Below the pieces are notes generated by a model that worked only from the letters and a program-made list of their open reading frames with translations, searched no databases and had not been told where the DNA came from. Positions 1-7,340 of a stretch of DNA of 16,726 nt are shown piece after piece. Positions within the stretch are counted from its first letter, which is position 1; every line of letters begins with the position of its first letter. The stretch is from Methylococcaceae bacterium. Lineage in GTDB: Bacteria > Pseudomonadota > Gammaproteobacteria > Methylococcales > Methylococcaceae. A program made the translations under genes and the position numbers. The stretch covers positions 1-16,726 of the forward strand of contig SXQV01000165.1 in NCBI GenBank assembly GCA_005792805.1, read 5' to 3'.

Positions 1-771
1 TATGAGGACTTCATTCAACCCGATGCGTCGATCCATCCGGGTAATTCCGGCGGGGCGCTGGTGGATTTGAGTGGTCAGCTGGTCGGTATCAATACGGCGA
101 TTCTGGCACCGAATGGCGGCAACGTCGGGATTGGCTTTGCGATTCCGGTGAACATGGCCATGAGCATCATGAACACGCTGGTCGAGCATGGCGAAGTCAG
201 GCGGGGTTTGCTCGGCGTGACGGTGCAGGATCTCACGCATGAGCTGGCCCAGGCCTTCAGGCTCAATCAGACTCAGGGCGCTGTCATTACCGGGGTGCAG
301 CCGGGATCGCCGGCCGAAAGCGCTGATCTGGAGCCGGGTGATGTGGTGCTGTCCATCAATGGTCGCCGGGTCAAAAACAGCGCGGATGTTCGCAACATCA
401 TTGGTCTGGCCAGAATTGGTGACGAAATGGAGGTTGAGGTCATCCACAAGGGGGCGACGGTGATTCGCGAAGCCAAAGTTGCCGCGCCCAAAATCATTAA
501 TTCCGAGGGAGGTTCGGTACATCCCCGGCTTGCCGGCACGGTGCTTCGGGATGTGACGGGGGGTGATGGGGCGAGCGGTATCCTGATCGAGAAAATGAGT
601 ACCGGTTCCTATGCCTACCGGTCCGGGCTGGCCCCAGGGGACATCATTCTTGCCGCTAACCGTCGCCAGGTCAGCTCCATCGCCGAACTCCAGCGGACAC
701 TCAAGGGAGCGCGTGAGGTGATGCTGAATGTTCAGCGTGAGGATCAGGGATTCATTGCTGTCCTGCGTTGA
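1..771 (+). CDS. Do-family (DegP/DegQ-like) periplasmic serine endoprotease, 3' part
   Basis: The reading frame is open from base 1, so the N-terminus (signal peptide, catalytic His and Asp) lies outside the window; 256 codons plus the stop are visible. Residues 9-19 read [11 protein letters not shown], the active-site serine motif of HtrA proteases, with Ser16 as the nucleophile. The following [15 protein letters not shown] and GIGFAIP stretches are typical of DegQ/DegP. Two PDZ domains follow, roughly residues 67-165 (starting [12 protein letters not shown]) and 180-256 (with [15 protein letters not shown]). Family knowledge: these enzymes degrade or chaperone misfolded periplasmic proteins, with the PDZ domains binding substrate C-termini and driving cage assembly. 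Two PDZ domains argue against DegS, which has one. DegP, DegQ and MucD cannot be separated from this part alone, so no symbol is given. Confidence 0.93.
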   Translation, partial: YEDFIQPDASIHPGNSGGALVDLSGQLVGINTAILAPNGGNVGIGFAIPVNMAMSIMNTLVEHGEVRRGLLGVTVQDLTHELAQAFRLNQTQGAVITGVQPGSPAESADLEPGDVVLSINGRRVKNSADVRNIIGLARIGDEMEVEVIHKGATVIREAKVAAPKIINSEGGSVHPRLAGTVLRDVTGGDGASGILIEKMSTGSYAYRSGLAPGDIILAANRRQVSSIAELQRTLKGAREVMLNVQREDQGFIAVLR

Positions 772-774
772 GCG

Positions 775-792
775 GGTGCGAATTGTCGCATC
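775..792. terminator. Weak hairpin between convergent genes
   Basis: Seven-base-pair stem (775-781 with 786-792, one G-T pair) and a four-base loop ATTG, starting four bases after the protease stop codon. It sits between two convergent genes, where a terminator is expected, but no T-run follows on either strand, so a terminator role is only a guess. Confidence 0.22.
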
Positions 793-833
793 ACGGAGGG
801 AGGAGCCCGGCTGAGGGCCGCCGCGCCAGCTTC

Positions 834-1226
834 TCAGGCGAAGCTTCTGTCGGGTTCCTCTCTATCCAGTTCCACGTAAGCCTCTGGCGTGAAGCGGGGG
901 CTACAGAGCGCCAGGAATATCAGGTCGGTCTCTCCCCTGTTGGCGATGCGTTGCGGACAATCGGGCGGTATCAACACCACGTCGCCGGGGCGAACGATGC
1001 AAGGCGGCAACTCGCCGGCTTCTACCCGCCCTTCACCTTCCAGAATGAGGTAGCGTTCGGTGATGCCGGTCAGCCGGTGCCAGCGGGTAACGCCGCCCGG
1101 CACCACTCGGGCCTGGGCGATGGATAAGGCCGGGTCGTCTGCTGTGTTTGACAGTTCGCGAATATGACAGCGCTCGTCCGTGTAAAACTCATCGGCGGCG
1201 TTGAAGTAGCGGATGCCCGGCTGCAT
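834..1226 (-). CDS. Small cupin-domain protein, last gene of the sor cluster
   Basis: A 130-residue single-domain cupin. Cupin motif 1 is visible at about residues 45-64 (GGVTRWHRLTGITERYLILE) and motif 2 at about 80-96 (PGDVVLIPPDCPQRIAN). His50 and Glu57 occupy two of the four usual metal-binding positions. The second His of the HxH pair is Leu52, and the motif 2 His is replaced by Gln92, so metal binding may be weak or absent. The start codon lies two bases after the sorB stop, so the two genes are almost certainly co-transcribed and perhaps translationally coupled; no strong ribosome binding site is seen. Function is unknown. Small cupins can be isomerases, dioxygenases or ligand sensors, and here a role linked to sulfite oxidation is inferred only from position. 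Confidence 0.85.
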   Translation of the reverse strand: MQPGIRYFNAADEFYTDERCHIRELSNTADDPALSIAQARVVPGGVTRWHRLTGITERYLILEGEGRVEAGELPPCIVRPGDVVLIPPDCPQRIANRGETDLIFLALCSPRFTPEAYVELDREEPDRSFA

Positions 1227-1228
1227 GG

Positions 1229-1594
1229 CTAAGGGTTTTGGCCCGTCTTTGGCCAGACGCCTTGAGGATCCTGTCTGGCGCGTTCGGCCCCGTAGGTTTT
1301 CACCAGATAATCCACCATCGGCGCAATATCCTCGTCCGGGAAGAAGGCTCCGAAAGGATGCTTCATCTTTTTCACAATCTTGTCCCAGTACTCTCTTGGC
1401 GACGATGGCGGCTGATACTGGACGTAGTGAGCTGAATGGCAGATCAGGCAGTTCCTTTCTACCAGGGGATAACCGGGGAGTTCACTGGGCGTGTATCGGG
1501 CGGTTTCCTGCGGCAGCCTGATGTCCTGTGCCGGCGCGTTGTCGAGCGTGGCCAGCGCAAGGCAAAAAACAGCAAGGCATTTTGATGGAGTCAT
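1229..1594 (-). CDS. sorB: Sulfite:cytochrome c oxidoreductase cytochrome subunit (SorB-like)
   Basis: A 121-residue exported c-type cytochrome. The N-terminus is a short Sec signal peptide ending near residue 22 (NAPAQ). One haem c attachment site, CLICH, sits at residues 49-53; a Met in the KKMKHPFGAFFPDEDI stretch is the likely distal ligand. The pattern of a single early CxxCH, a YWDKIVKKM-like helix and a short C-terminal helix fits the SorB subunit of SorAB sulfite dehydrogenase (characterised in Starkeya novella). It would take electrons from SorA and pass them to a periplasmic cytochrome c. The gene starts 11 bases after sorA, and its ribosome binding site (AAGGA) lies directly after the sorA stop codon. 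The subunit name rests on the pairing with sorA; alone it could only be called a class I cytochrome c. Confidence 0.86.
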   Translation of the reverse strand: MTPSKCLAVFCLALATLDNAPAQDIRLPQETARYTPSELPGYPLVERNCLICHSAHYVQYQPPSSPREYWDKIVKKMKHPFGAFFPDEDIAPMVDYLVKTYGAERARQDPQGVWPKTGQNP

Positions 1595-1605
1595 GCTGGC
1601 TTTCC

Positions 1606-2847
1606 TTAAATGACATTCACGCGGGTGGTTTCGACGGCATTGCGCTTATAGCCTGAAGGGTTCCAGCTGGCTTGCATGGGCTGGATTTCCCCGGAGCCAC
1701 CTTCCGCCCTGACCTTGATTTCGAGGGAACCTTTGCGGGCCGGCCTGAACGCGACTGTCCATTCACGGAACGAGTATTTCCCCAGATTTTGACCCAGCTT
1801 CGTTTCCATCCAGGTCTGACCGCCATCGACGGACAGGGCTACGTTCCTGATGCCGTAACCCTGGTCGAACGCGATACCACGCAGGACGATTTCGCGCTCA
1901 AACGGTAATGTGGCTCCTTCTGACAGGCTGGTCAGGAATGAACGCACCTTGTACTGACCCACGGGTCTCAGCCTGTCTGTCTGAGTCCCGGGCGGGACGC
2001 ACTCACACTCATTGTCAGGTACCCGGTAACCCGTATTCAGCCAGTAGCCGTCATAAGGTTTGTCCAGAACATGGATCCCAGTGACATGCTTGACCCAGCA
2101 GGTACCGAAATATCCCGGCACGATCAGTCGTACCGGATAACCGTTCAGCAGGGGCAGATCCTCGCCGTTCATGCCCCAGGCCAACATGACTTCGCCATTC
2201 AGGGCATGATCGATGTCCAGCGCCTTGCCAAAGTCCGGCCCATCACCTAACGGAGGCTGGTCCAGCCCGTCGAAACTGACCTGCACGGCACCGGCCTGCA
2301 CCCCCGCTTTTTCCAGCACCTTTTTCAGCGGCACTCCGGTCCAGCGGGCATTGCCCATCGCGCCGTGCCCGAGCTGGCCACCATTGACACGCGGCACGAA
2401 ATAGCCCCGGCTATTACCGGAACACTGATTGACGGCCACGAGATCGATGGGGTCGGCCAGCCGCTTCAGTTCCTGCAGGGTGAACGTCAACGGCGTGTTC
2501 ACCTTGCCGTCGATCCGGATTTGATAGGTTGCTGGATCAATCGAGGTCGGAATGCCGCTCCAGTGATAGCGCACGAAAAAGGCATCATTGGGAGTTAGCA
2601 GCCCCTCGTTGAAAACCGAAAAGGGGGTTTCCAGTTGCGGCGGACGCATCGTCTGGACGATCAGGGGTCGTTTTTGCGGGAATGCCAACAAATCCCGCTC
2701 ACCGTTCTCGAACGGCAATGCGATGCGCTGATTGGTGTCGGCAAACGCTCTCAGTGCCGGGTAGCCCACCGCCGCACCTGCGCCGAGGGTACCCAGAATT
2801 TGTAGAAAGCGGCGCCGGTTTCCGGTCGTCAGGGGGGTCTGTGTCAT
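1606..2847 (-). CDS. sorA: Periplasmic sulfite dehydrogenase molybdenum subunit (SorA-like)
   Basis: A 413-residue molybdopterin enzyme of the sulfite oxidase family. Residues 11-16 (RRRFLQ) form a twin-arginine signal followed by a hydrophobic stretch, with likely cleavage after AFA at residue 36, so the folded protein with cofactor is exported to the periplasm. The oxidoreductase domain spans about 60-280 and contains VNQCSGNSR; Cys142 is the conserved molybdenum ligand. PGYFGTCWVKHV (about 245-256) is another family signature. The C-terminal Mo-cofactor dimerisation domain runs from about 295 to 413, with SVDGGQTW. No haem motif is present, as in SorA, where the haem is on SorB. Reaction: sulfite plus water to sulfate, with two electrons to cytochrome c. 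It is the second gene of a probable four-gene operon, 37 bases after the lipoprotein gene. A SoxC-type paralogue is less likely because sorB follows and no other sox gene is present. Confidence 0.9.
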   Translation of the reverse strand: MTQTPLTTGNRRRFLQILGTLGAGAAVGYPALRAFADTNQRIALPFENGERDLLAFPQKRPLIVQTMRPPQLETPFSVFNEGLLTPNDAFFVRYHWSGIPTSIDPATYQIRIDGKVNTPLTFTLQELKRLADPIDLVAVNQCSGNSRGYFVPRVNGGQLGHGAMGNARWTGVPLKKVLEKAGVQAGAVQVSFDGLDQPPLGDGPDFGKALDIDHALNGEVMLAWGMNGEDLPLLNGYPVRLIVPGYFGTCWVKHVTGIHVLDKPYDGYWLNTGYRVPDNECECVPPGTQTDRLRPVGQYKVRSFLTSLSEGATLPFEREIVLRGIAFDQGYGIRNVALSVDGGQTWMETKLGQNLGKYSFREWTVAFRPARKGSLEIKVRAEGGSGEIQPMQASWNPSGYKRNAVETTRVNVI

Positions 2848-2884
2848 GGCAAGTTTCTCCGCAGGGTAGCGAGGCGAGTAAATG

Positions 2885-3508
2885 TCAGGGCGCTCCTGCT
2901 GCCAGTGGTGGGAAATCCCTTAGCAGGCTGTCGACGGCCACCCCGATTTGATCGCGCTGACTCGATTTGAAATAGCCAAAGTCCCTGTCGTCGGTTGCGG
3001 AGGCGTTCCAGATGACTTGGGATGTGGTGGCGTCTATGATCGCGATCTCCAGTCTGGCCTGTTCATATTTGGATGAATAGGGATTTTCGGAGGGGGGTGG
3101 TGCCCTGCCATCGGATTCCGCAGGTATGAGCGAGGCATGCAAGCCCGGGTACATCAGCCCCACGGCACCGTAACCCCCGTTGGGGTTGTTATGCCGGTCC
3201 AGCTCCCATTCGCCAAATGACCAGGCCACCAAAAAGGTGGGTTGACGGCTGACGCGAGTGCAGGCTTTTTGTTGCAACGCTTGCTGGACATGCCCCTTGA
3301 CGATGCTGTCCAGCTGAATGCGCTGCGCCGTTTGGGTAGCGGCACCGGTTTTCAGGGTGCCGCCCTGTGGTGCCCAGTCCCAGGTGCTCAACTTGCCGAA
3401 ATCATAATTGCGGCTGTAATCACTCTGAACCTGGAAATGCCTTGTCGCACAGCCAGACAGGAAGCCAAGGGTCACCAAGAGCCAGATCAATCCACGGGTC
3501 CTAGTCAT
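2885..3508 (-). CDS. DUF4136 lipoprotein
   Basis: A 207-residue predicted lipoprotein. The signal peptide has a basic start (MTRTRG), a hydrophobic core and lipobox LSGC, with Cys20 as the lipidated residue. The mature protein begins with a FQVQSDYSRNYDFGKLSTWDW stretch and ends with an EIAIIDATTSQVIWNASA stretch, both typical of DUF4136, a family of Gram-negative lipoproteins of unknown function. I chose the ATG at 3508 because GAGGTG lies six bases before it; the in-frame GTG nine bases upstream falls inside that binding site and is unlikely to be used. It is the first gene of the leftward group and sorA follows after 37 bases, so co-expression with sulfite oxidation is plausible. That link is positional only. 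Confidence 0.85.
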   Translation of the reverse strand: MTRTRGLIWLLVTLGFLSGCATRHFQVQSDYSRNYDFGKLSTWDWAPQGGTLKTGAATQTAQRIQLDSIVKGHVQQALQQKACTRVSRQPTFLVAWSFGEWELDRHNNPNGGYGAVGLMYPGLHASLIPAESDGRAPPPSENPYSSKYEQARLEIAIIDATTSQVIWNASATDDRDFGYFKSSQRDQIGVAVDSLLRDFPPLAAGAP

Positions 3509-3687
3509 CGATATCACCTCAAATGATGGAAAGGGATAAGTTGGATGCTGACGCCGAGGTTACTCCAATTGATCCTGATCCGTCATGTCAGGTGAGGCCG
3601 CCCGGATGAGTTGGGTGGCCGTCCCGTATCCCGGAATCGGCTAGACTGGCCTGCCCGTTATTCAAGTGATTGCTGAAGGAGTAGTCG

Positions 3688-4122
3688 ATGCCGTCTGTGA
3701 CCGACTGGTTTTTCTGGGCTCTGTTGTCGGCGGTATTTGCCGCGCTAACGGCCATTTTTGCCAAGCTTGGCCTTGAGGAGATCGATTCCGATCTGGCGAC
3801 GCTGATACGCACGGTCATCATCATTCTGGTGCTGAGCAGCTTCGTCGTGCTTGCCGGAAAATGGAAAAATCCCTTCGAGCTGTCTCCCCGCACCTGGCTT
3901 TTTCTCACCTTGTCCGGGCTGGCAACCGGAGCCTCATGGGTCTGCTACTTTCGTGCCCTTAAGCTGGGAGAGGTTTCCCGGGTTGCCCCGGTAGATAAAT
4001 TCAGCCTGGTTCTTGTTGCGCTCTTTGCTGTCCTGTTTCTGGGCGATCGTCCGTCTGCGTTGCAATGGCTGGGTATATCCATGGTGGGGTTGGGTGTTCT
4101 GGTTCTGGCGATAGCCAGGTAA
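3688..4122 (+). CDS. Short EamA/DMT-superfamily membrane protein
   Basis: A 144-residue hydrophobic protein with about five membrane segments, one EamA repeat. N-terminal helix WALLSAVFAALTAIFAKLGL, a central ATGASWVCYFRALKLGEVS motif and the C-terminal GDRPSALQWLGISMVGLGVL segment match the EamA domain. Full-length drug/metabolite transporters carry two such repeats and about ten helices, so this is a half-size member that would need to dimerise; stand-alone 135-145-residue forms are common in bacteria and are complete genes. The start is supported by AAGGAG six bases upstream. Substrate unknown. It is flanked by a divergent lipoprotein gene and by the fhc operon 173 bases downstream, and I see no functional tie to either. 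Confidence 0.86.
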   Translation: MPSVTDWFFWALLSAVFAALTAIFAKLGLEEIDSDLATLIRTVIIILVLSSFVVLAGKWKNPFELSPRTWLFLTLSGLATGASWVCYFRALKLGEVSRVAPVDKFSLVLVALFAVLFLGDRPSALQWLGISMVGLGVLVLAIAR

Positions 4123-4214
4123 ATCAAAGAGTGCTGTCGCCCCATTTGTGCGGTACCTGGCCCTGCATTGCGGGCCTTAAGGTTGAAAAAACCAAATGGA
4201 AAACCTATGCTTCG

Positions 4215-4290
4215 CCCCTCACTTGGGGTGACTGACGCAGTGGCGACCCCCGACCTGAATTCACCCCAGCGTAATACTTCCCCGAGGGAA
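4215..4290 (+). promoter_or_regulatory. Structured leader of fhcBADC with hairpin over the ribosome binding site
   Basis: Three pairings can be read in the 80 bases before fhcB. CCCC (4215-4218) can pair with GGGG (4225-4228). The same G-run in TGGGGTGA (4224-4231) can instead pair perfectly with TCACCCCA (4261-4268), so the first two pairings exclude each other. A third, TTCCC (4278-4282) with GGGAA (4286-4290) around a CGA loop, covers the GAGGG binding site that lies seven bases before the fhcB start. This could control translation, but short G/C repeats arise by chance and no known riboswitch class is recognised. Confidence 0.3.
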
Positions 4291-4295
4291 AGGGC

Positions 4296-5576
4296 ATGAG
4301 CGAAACACAGCCCAAGGTCTTCGACAATGTCCCCAGCCCGTTTTGTGGCATCGCCTCCGATGATCTGAAGATCACGGTTGAGGGTCTTGATGTCCGAGTG
4401 GTTGCCAACGCCGATACGGTCACCCGTCCAGGGTTTGAGCAGCCCATTACTGACACCGTGCCCCGTATCGCGGGCCAGCCGGCCACGCTGGAGCAGGCGG
4501 TTGCCCGGGCCGCTAGCCTGGTGAATGACGCGCATTTGCCGGTGTTTAGCGGGTTCGGTACCGATGTCAATGAGACTCGGGCCGCGTTGTCCCTGATTGA
4601 TCGCTGCCGGGGTGTCTTCGATCAGGCCCGTTCCGGGGCAGGGCTGCGCAACCTGCTGGTGCTGTCCGATTCCGGCTGGATGACCACCACGCTGGCCGAA
4701 GTAAAGAATCGCGTGGATGTGCTGGTGGTTTTTGGTGCCGACCTTGAGGCGGCCTTCCCGCGCTTTTTTGAGCGTTTCATCTGGGTAGAAGAGACTTTGT
4801 TCGGTGCCGGGACAGGCCAGCGGGAGATTATTTTTATTGGATCTGCCCCGCCGCCCAGTTCAGCGGCGACATCACCCGATGGCCGTGAACCTACACTGAT
4901 TCCCTGCGTGACCGAAGCCTTGCCTCAGGTGGCGGCGGCCCTGTCCGCGCTTGCCGGTGGCCAATATTTGCAAGCCGCATCGGTGGGTGGTGTAGCGGTC
5001 GCTGCACTGCAAGCGGTGGTTGATCGGCTCAAAGCGGCTAGCTATGGGGTGATAACCTGGGCAGCGGGACAGCTCGATTTCGACCATGCCGAGTTGACCG
5101 TGCAGCAGCTTTGCAAGGCGGTGGTCGCCTTGAACAGGGCGACGCGCTGCGCCGGTTTGCCGCTGGGCGGCCAGGACGGCGACCGCACTGCCAGCCAGGT
5201 GGCGGCCTGGATCAGCGGTTACCCGACCCGGGTCAGCTACGCCAGGGGTTTTCCCGAATACGACCCGTTTCATAACGATGCCGGCAAGCTGCTATCCAGC
5301 GGTGAGGCCGACGTTCTGGTCTGGGTATCCAGCCTTAGCGTCACTCCGCCGCCGGTGTCCGGTGTGCCGACCGTTGTCATCGGGCGTTCCGGCATGTGCT
5401 TCGAGCGGGAACCAGAAGTGTTCATCCCCGTCGGCGTGCCCGGTATTGACTTCGCGGGTCACATGTATCGCTGCGATAACGTTGTCGCCCTGCCGCTTTA
5501 TCAGTTGCGTGAATCTGATTTGCCACGGGCCGCTGACGTCCTGAAGGCCATCGAACGGGCGCTGGGGGGAAGTTAA
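4296..5576 (+). CDS. fhcB: Formyltransferase/hydrolase complex subunit B (FwdB homologue)
   Basis: A 426-residue protein related to subunit B (FwdB/FmdB) of archaeal formylmethanofuran dehydrogenase. In the bacterial Fhc complex it is a structural subunit and no longer an oxidoreductase. The sequence agrees: the N-terminal iron-sulfur motif, CPFCG-type with further cysteines in FwdB, reads SPFCGIASDD here, leaving only Cys17. The segment holding the Cys or Sec metal ligand in FwdB is shortened before SGWMTTTLAEVKNR, with no cysteine there. The alignment-guiding motif DVLVVFGADLEAAFPRFFERF (about 146-166) is retained. It is the first gene of fhcBADC, which works in H4MPT-linked formaldehyde oxidation to formate. 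Next gene after 49 bases. Identity is supported mainly by the operon, since the family diverges strongly. Confidence 0.94.
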   Translation: MSETQPKVFDNVPSPFCGIASDDLKITVEGLDVRVVANADTVTRPGFEQPITDTVPRIAGQPATLEQAVARAASLVNDAHLPVFSGFGTDVNETRAALSLIDRCRGVFDQARSGAGLRNLLVLSDSGWMTTTLAEVKNRVDVLVVFGADLEAAFPRFFERFIWVEETLFGAGTGQREIIFIGSAPPPSSAATSPDGREPTLIPCVTEALPQVAAALSALAGGQYLQAASVGGVAVAALQAVVDRLKAASYGVITWAAGQLDFDHAELTVQQLCKAVVALNRATRCAGLPLGGQDGDRTASQVAAWISGYPTRVSYARGFPEYDPFHNDAGKLLSSGEADVLVWVSSLSVTPPPVSGVPTVVIGRSGMCFEREPEVFIPVGVPGIDFAGHMYRCDNVVALPLYQLRESDLPRAADVLKAIERALGGS

Positions 5577-5625
5577 TGCGCGGTCTACTCGAATCGGGGC
5601 ATCCTCTCCCCAGGAGATTTTACTC

Positions 5626-7296
5626 ATGCTGACCAAACTGACCGGCGGCAAGGTTTACGATCCCGCGCACGGGATCAACGGCGAAGTTCGTGATATCTAC
5701 GTTCGTGACGGGCGCATCGTGGCCCATCACCAGGCCGACGGTGTGCGGCCCGACCAGGAATTCGACTGCCGGGGCAAGGTCATCATGGCCGGTGCCATCG
5801 ATATGCATACGCACATCGGCGGCGGCAAGGTCACCATCGCCCGTAACCTGCTGCCGGAAGATCACCGTAATGATCCGGTGGCGCGTTCTGGTCCTATGCG
5901 TGCTGGCACCGGCTTTGCCGCGCCGTCGACGCTGACGGCCGGTTATCGTTATGCCGAAATGGGTTATACCGCCGGCTTCGAACCGGCGGTGCTGCCGATC
6001 AATGCCCGCCAGGCCCACATGGAAATGGCCGACACGCCGATGCTGGATGTCGGCGGTTACGCCATGCTGGGCAGTGACGACTTTTTCCTGCGGCTGATTG
6101 CCTCGGGTGCCGAACAGGAAATCATCAACGATTACGTGGCCTGGACCATTCACTCCAGCCAGTGCATCGGTATCAAGGTGGTTAACCCGGGCGGCATCAG
6201 CGCCTTCAAGTTCAACCAGCGCAAGCTCGATCTGGACGAAGATCATTGCTATTACCAGGTCACTCCGCGCAAGATTCTGCAGAGCCTGGCGCGTGCGGTG
6301 CATGAACTGGGCGTTCCGCATCCGCTGCATGTGCATGGCTGTAACCTGGGTGTACCGGGCAACCTCGACACCACGCTCAATACCATTACGGGTATTGAAG
6401 GGTTGCCGATGCATCTCACCCATATCCAGTTCCACAGCTACGGGACGGAAGGTGACCGCAAGTTTTCTTCCGGTGCGGCGCAAATTGCCGAGGCTATCAA
6501 CCGTAACCCCAATATCACGGCCGATGTCGGGCAGATTCTGTTCGGCCAGACGGTAACGGCTTCCGGCGACTCGATGATGCAGTTTGCCAATCATGCACAT
6601 GCTCATCCGCATAAGTGGGTGTGCATGGATATTGAGTGCGACGCTGGCTGCGGCGTGGTGCCGTTCAAGTACAAGGACCAGAACTTCGTTAACGCTTTGC
6701 AGTGGTGCATCGGCCTGGAAATCTTCCTGCTGGTGGAAGATCCCTGGCGTATCTTCCTGACCACGGACCATCCCAACGGTGCACCGTTCACGACCTATCC
6801 GCATCTGATCCGGTTGCTGATGGACAAGAGTTTCCGCAACGACGTGTTGAGCACGATCAATGCCGACTCGGCCGCACTGAGTACATTGGCCTCCATCGGG
6901 CGTGAATACAGCCTGTACGAGATCGCCATCATGACCCGTGCCGGTGCGGCTCGCATCCTGGGCCTGCATGATCGTGGGCATCTGGGGGCGGGCGCGGCCG
7001 CAGATATCACGGTTTACACCGAGCAGGACGACAAGGAGGCGATGTTCACCACGCCCGATTATGTCTTCAAGGACGGTGAACTGGTTGTGAAAAACGGCGA
7101 GGTCATCAAGGTGGTTTGGGGCAACCTGCATACGATTCGGCCCGAGTTTGACCGTGCGAGCATCGAGAGCCGCCTGAAGCCTTACTTCGACCGGTATCAC
7201 ACGCTGAAGATGGACAACTTCATCATCCGCGACTGGGAAATCGAAGACGATGGCCGCAGCAAGATCATGGTGCATCCGTGCCGGGGTCAGGCGTAG
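5626..7296 (+). CDS. fhcA: Formyltransferase/hydrolase complex subunit A (formyl-carrier hydrolase)
   Basis: A 556-residue amidohydrolase-superfamily protein homologous to FwdA/FmdA. The metal-site motif MHTHIGGG puts His61 and His63 at the usual first ligands. Further family positions are visible: Lys184 in GIKVVNPGG (candidate carboxylated lysine), His235 and His237 in LHVHGCN, His263 and His266 in HLTHIQFHSYG, and Asp381 in TTDHPNG (candidate catalytic aspartate). The role known for the bacterial complex is hydrolysis of the formylated methanofuran-like cofactor to formate, the reverse of the archaeal reaction. The start at 5626 has AGGAG ten bases upstream. It lies between fhcB and fhcD (44 bases to fhcD). 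The opposite strand is also open along almost its whole length, a codon-bias effect, not a second gene. Confidence 0.96.
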   Translation: MLTKLTGGKVYDPAHGINGEVRDIYVRDGRIVAHHQADGVRPDQEFDCRGKVIMAGAIDMHTHIGGGKVTIARNLLPEDHRNDPVARSGPMRAGTGFAAPSTLTAGYRYAEMGYTAGFEPAVLPINARQAHMEMADTPMLDVGGYAMLGSDDFFLRLIASGAEQEIINDYVAWTIHSSQCIGIKVVNPGGISAFKFNQRKLDLDEDHCYYQVTPRKILQSLARAVHELGVPHPLHVHGCNLGVPGNLDTTLNTITGIEGLPMHLTHIQFHSYGTEGDRKFSSGAAQIAEAINRNPNITADVGQILFGQTVTASGDSMMQFANHAHAHPHKWVCMDIECDAGCGVVPFKYKDQNFVNALQWCIGLEIFLLVEDPWRIFLTTDHPNGAPFTTYPHLIRLLMDKSFRNDVLSTINADSAALSTLASIGREYSLYEIAIMTRAGAARILGLHDRGHLGAGAAADITVYTEQDDKEAMFTTPDYVFKDGELVVKNGEVIKVVWGNLHTIRPEFDRASIESRLKPYFDRYHTLKMDNFIIRDWEIEDDGRSKIMVHPCRGQA

Positions 7297-7340
7297 TTCA
7301 TGAACAGTAGCCGACGACTGAGCCGAGAGGATATAGCCGC

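Noticed and set aside
3688..4122. Truncated DMT transporter (pseudogene)
   Set aside because: Half the usual DMT length, but stand-alone single-EamA proteins of this size are common, and the start, binding site and stop are all sound.
4159..4176. GGCCC/GGGCC hairpin after the EamA gene as a terminator
   Set aside because: Only five pairs, eight-base loop and no T-run.
5620..7275. 551-codon open frame on the minus strand opposite fhcA
   Set aside because: It lies opposite a certain gene over its entire length, has the His/Arg/Val-rich make-up of an antisense frame and matches no family. G/C-biased third codon positions of fhcA explain the lack of stops.
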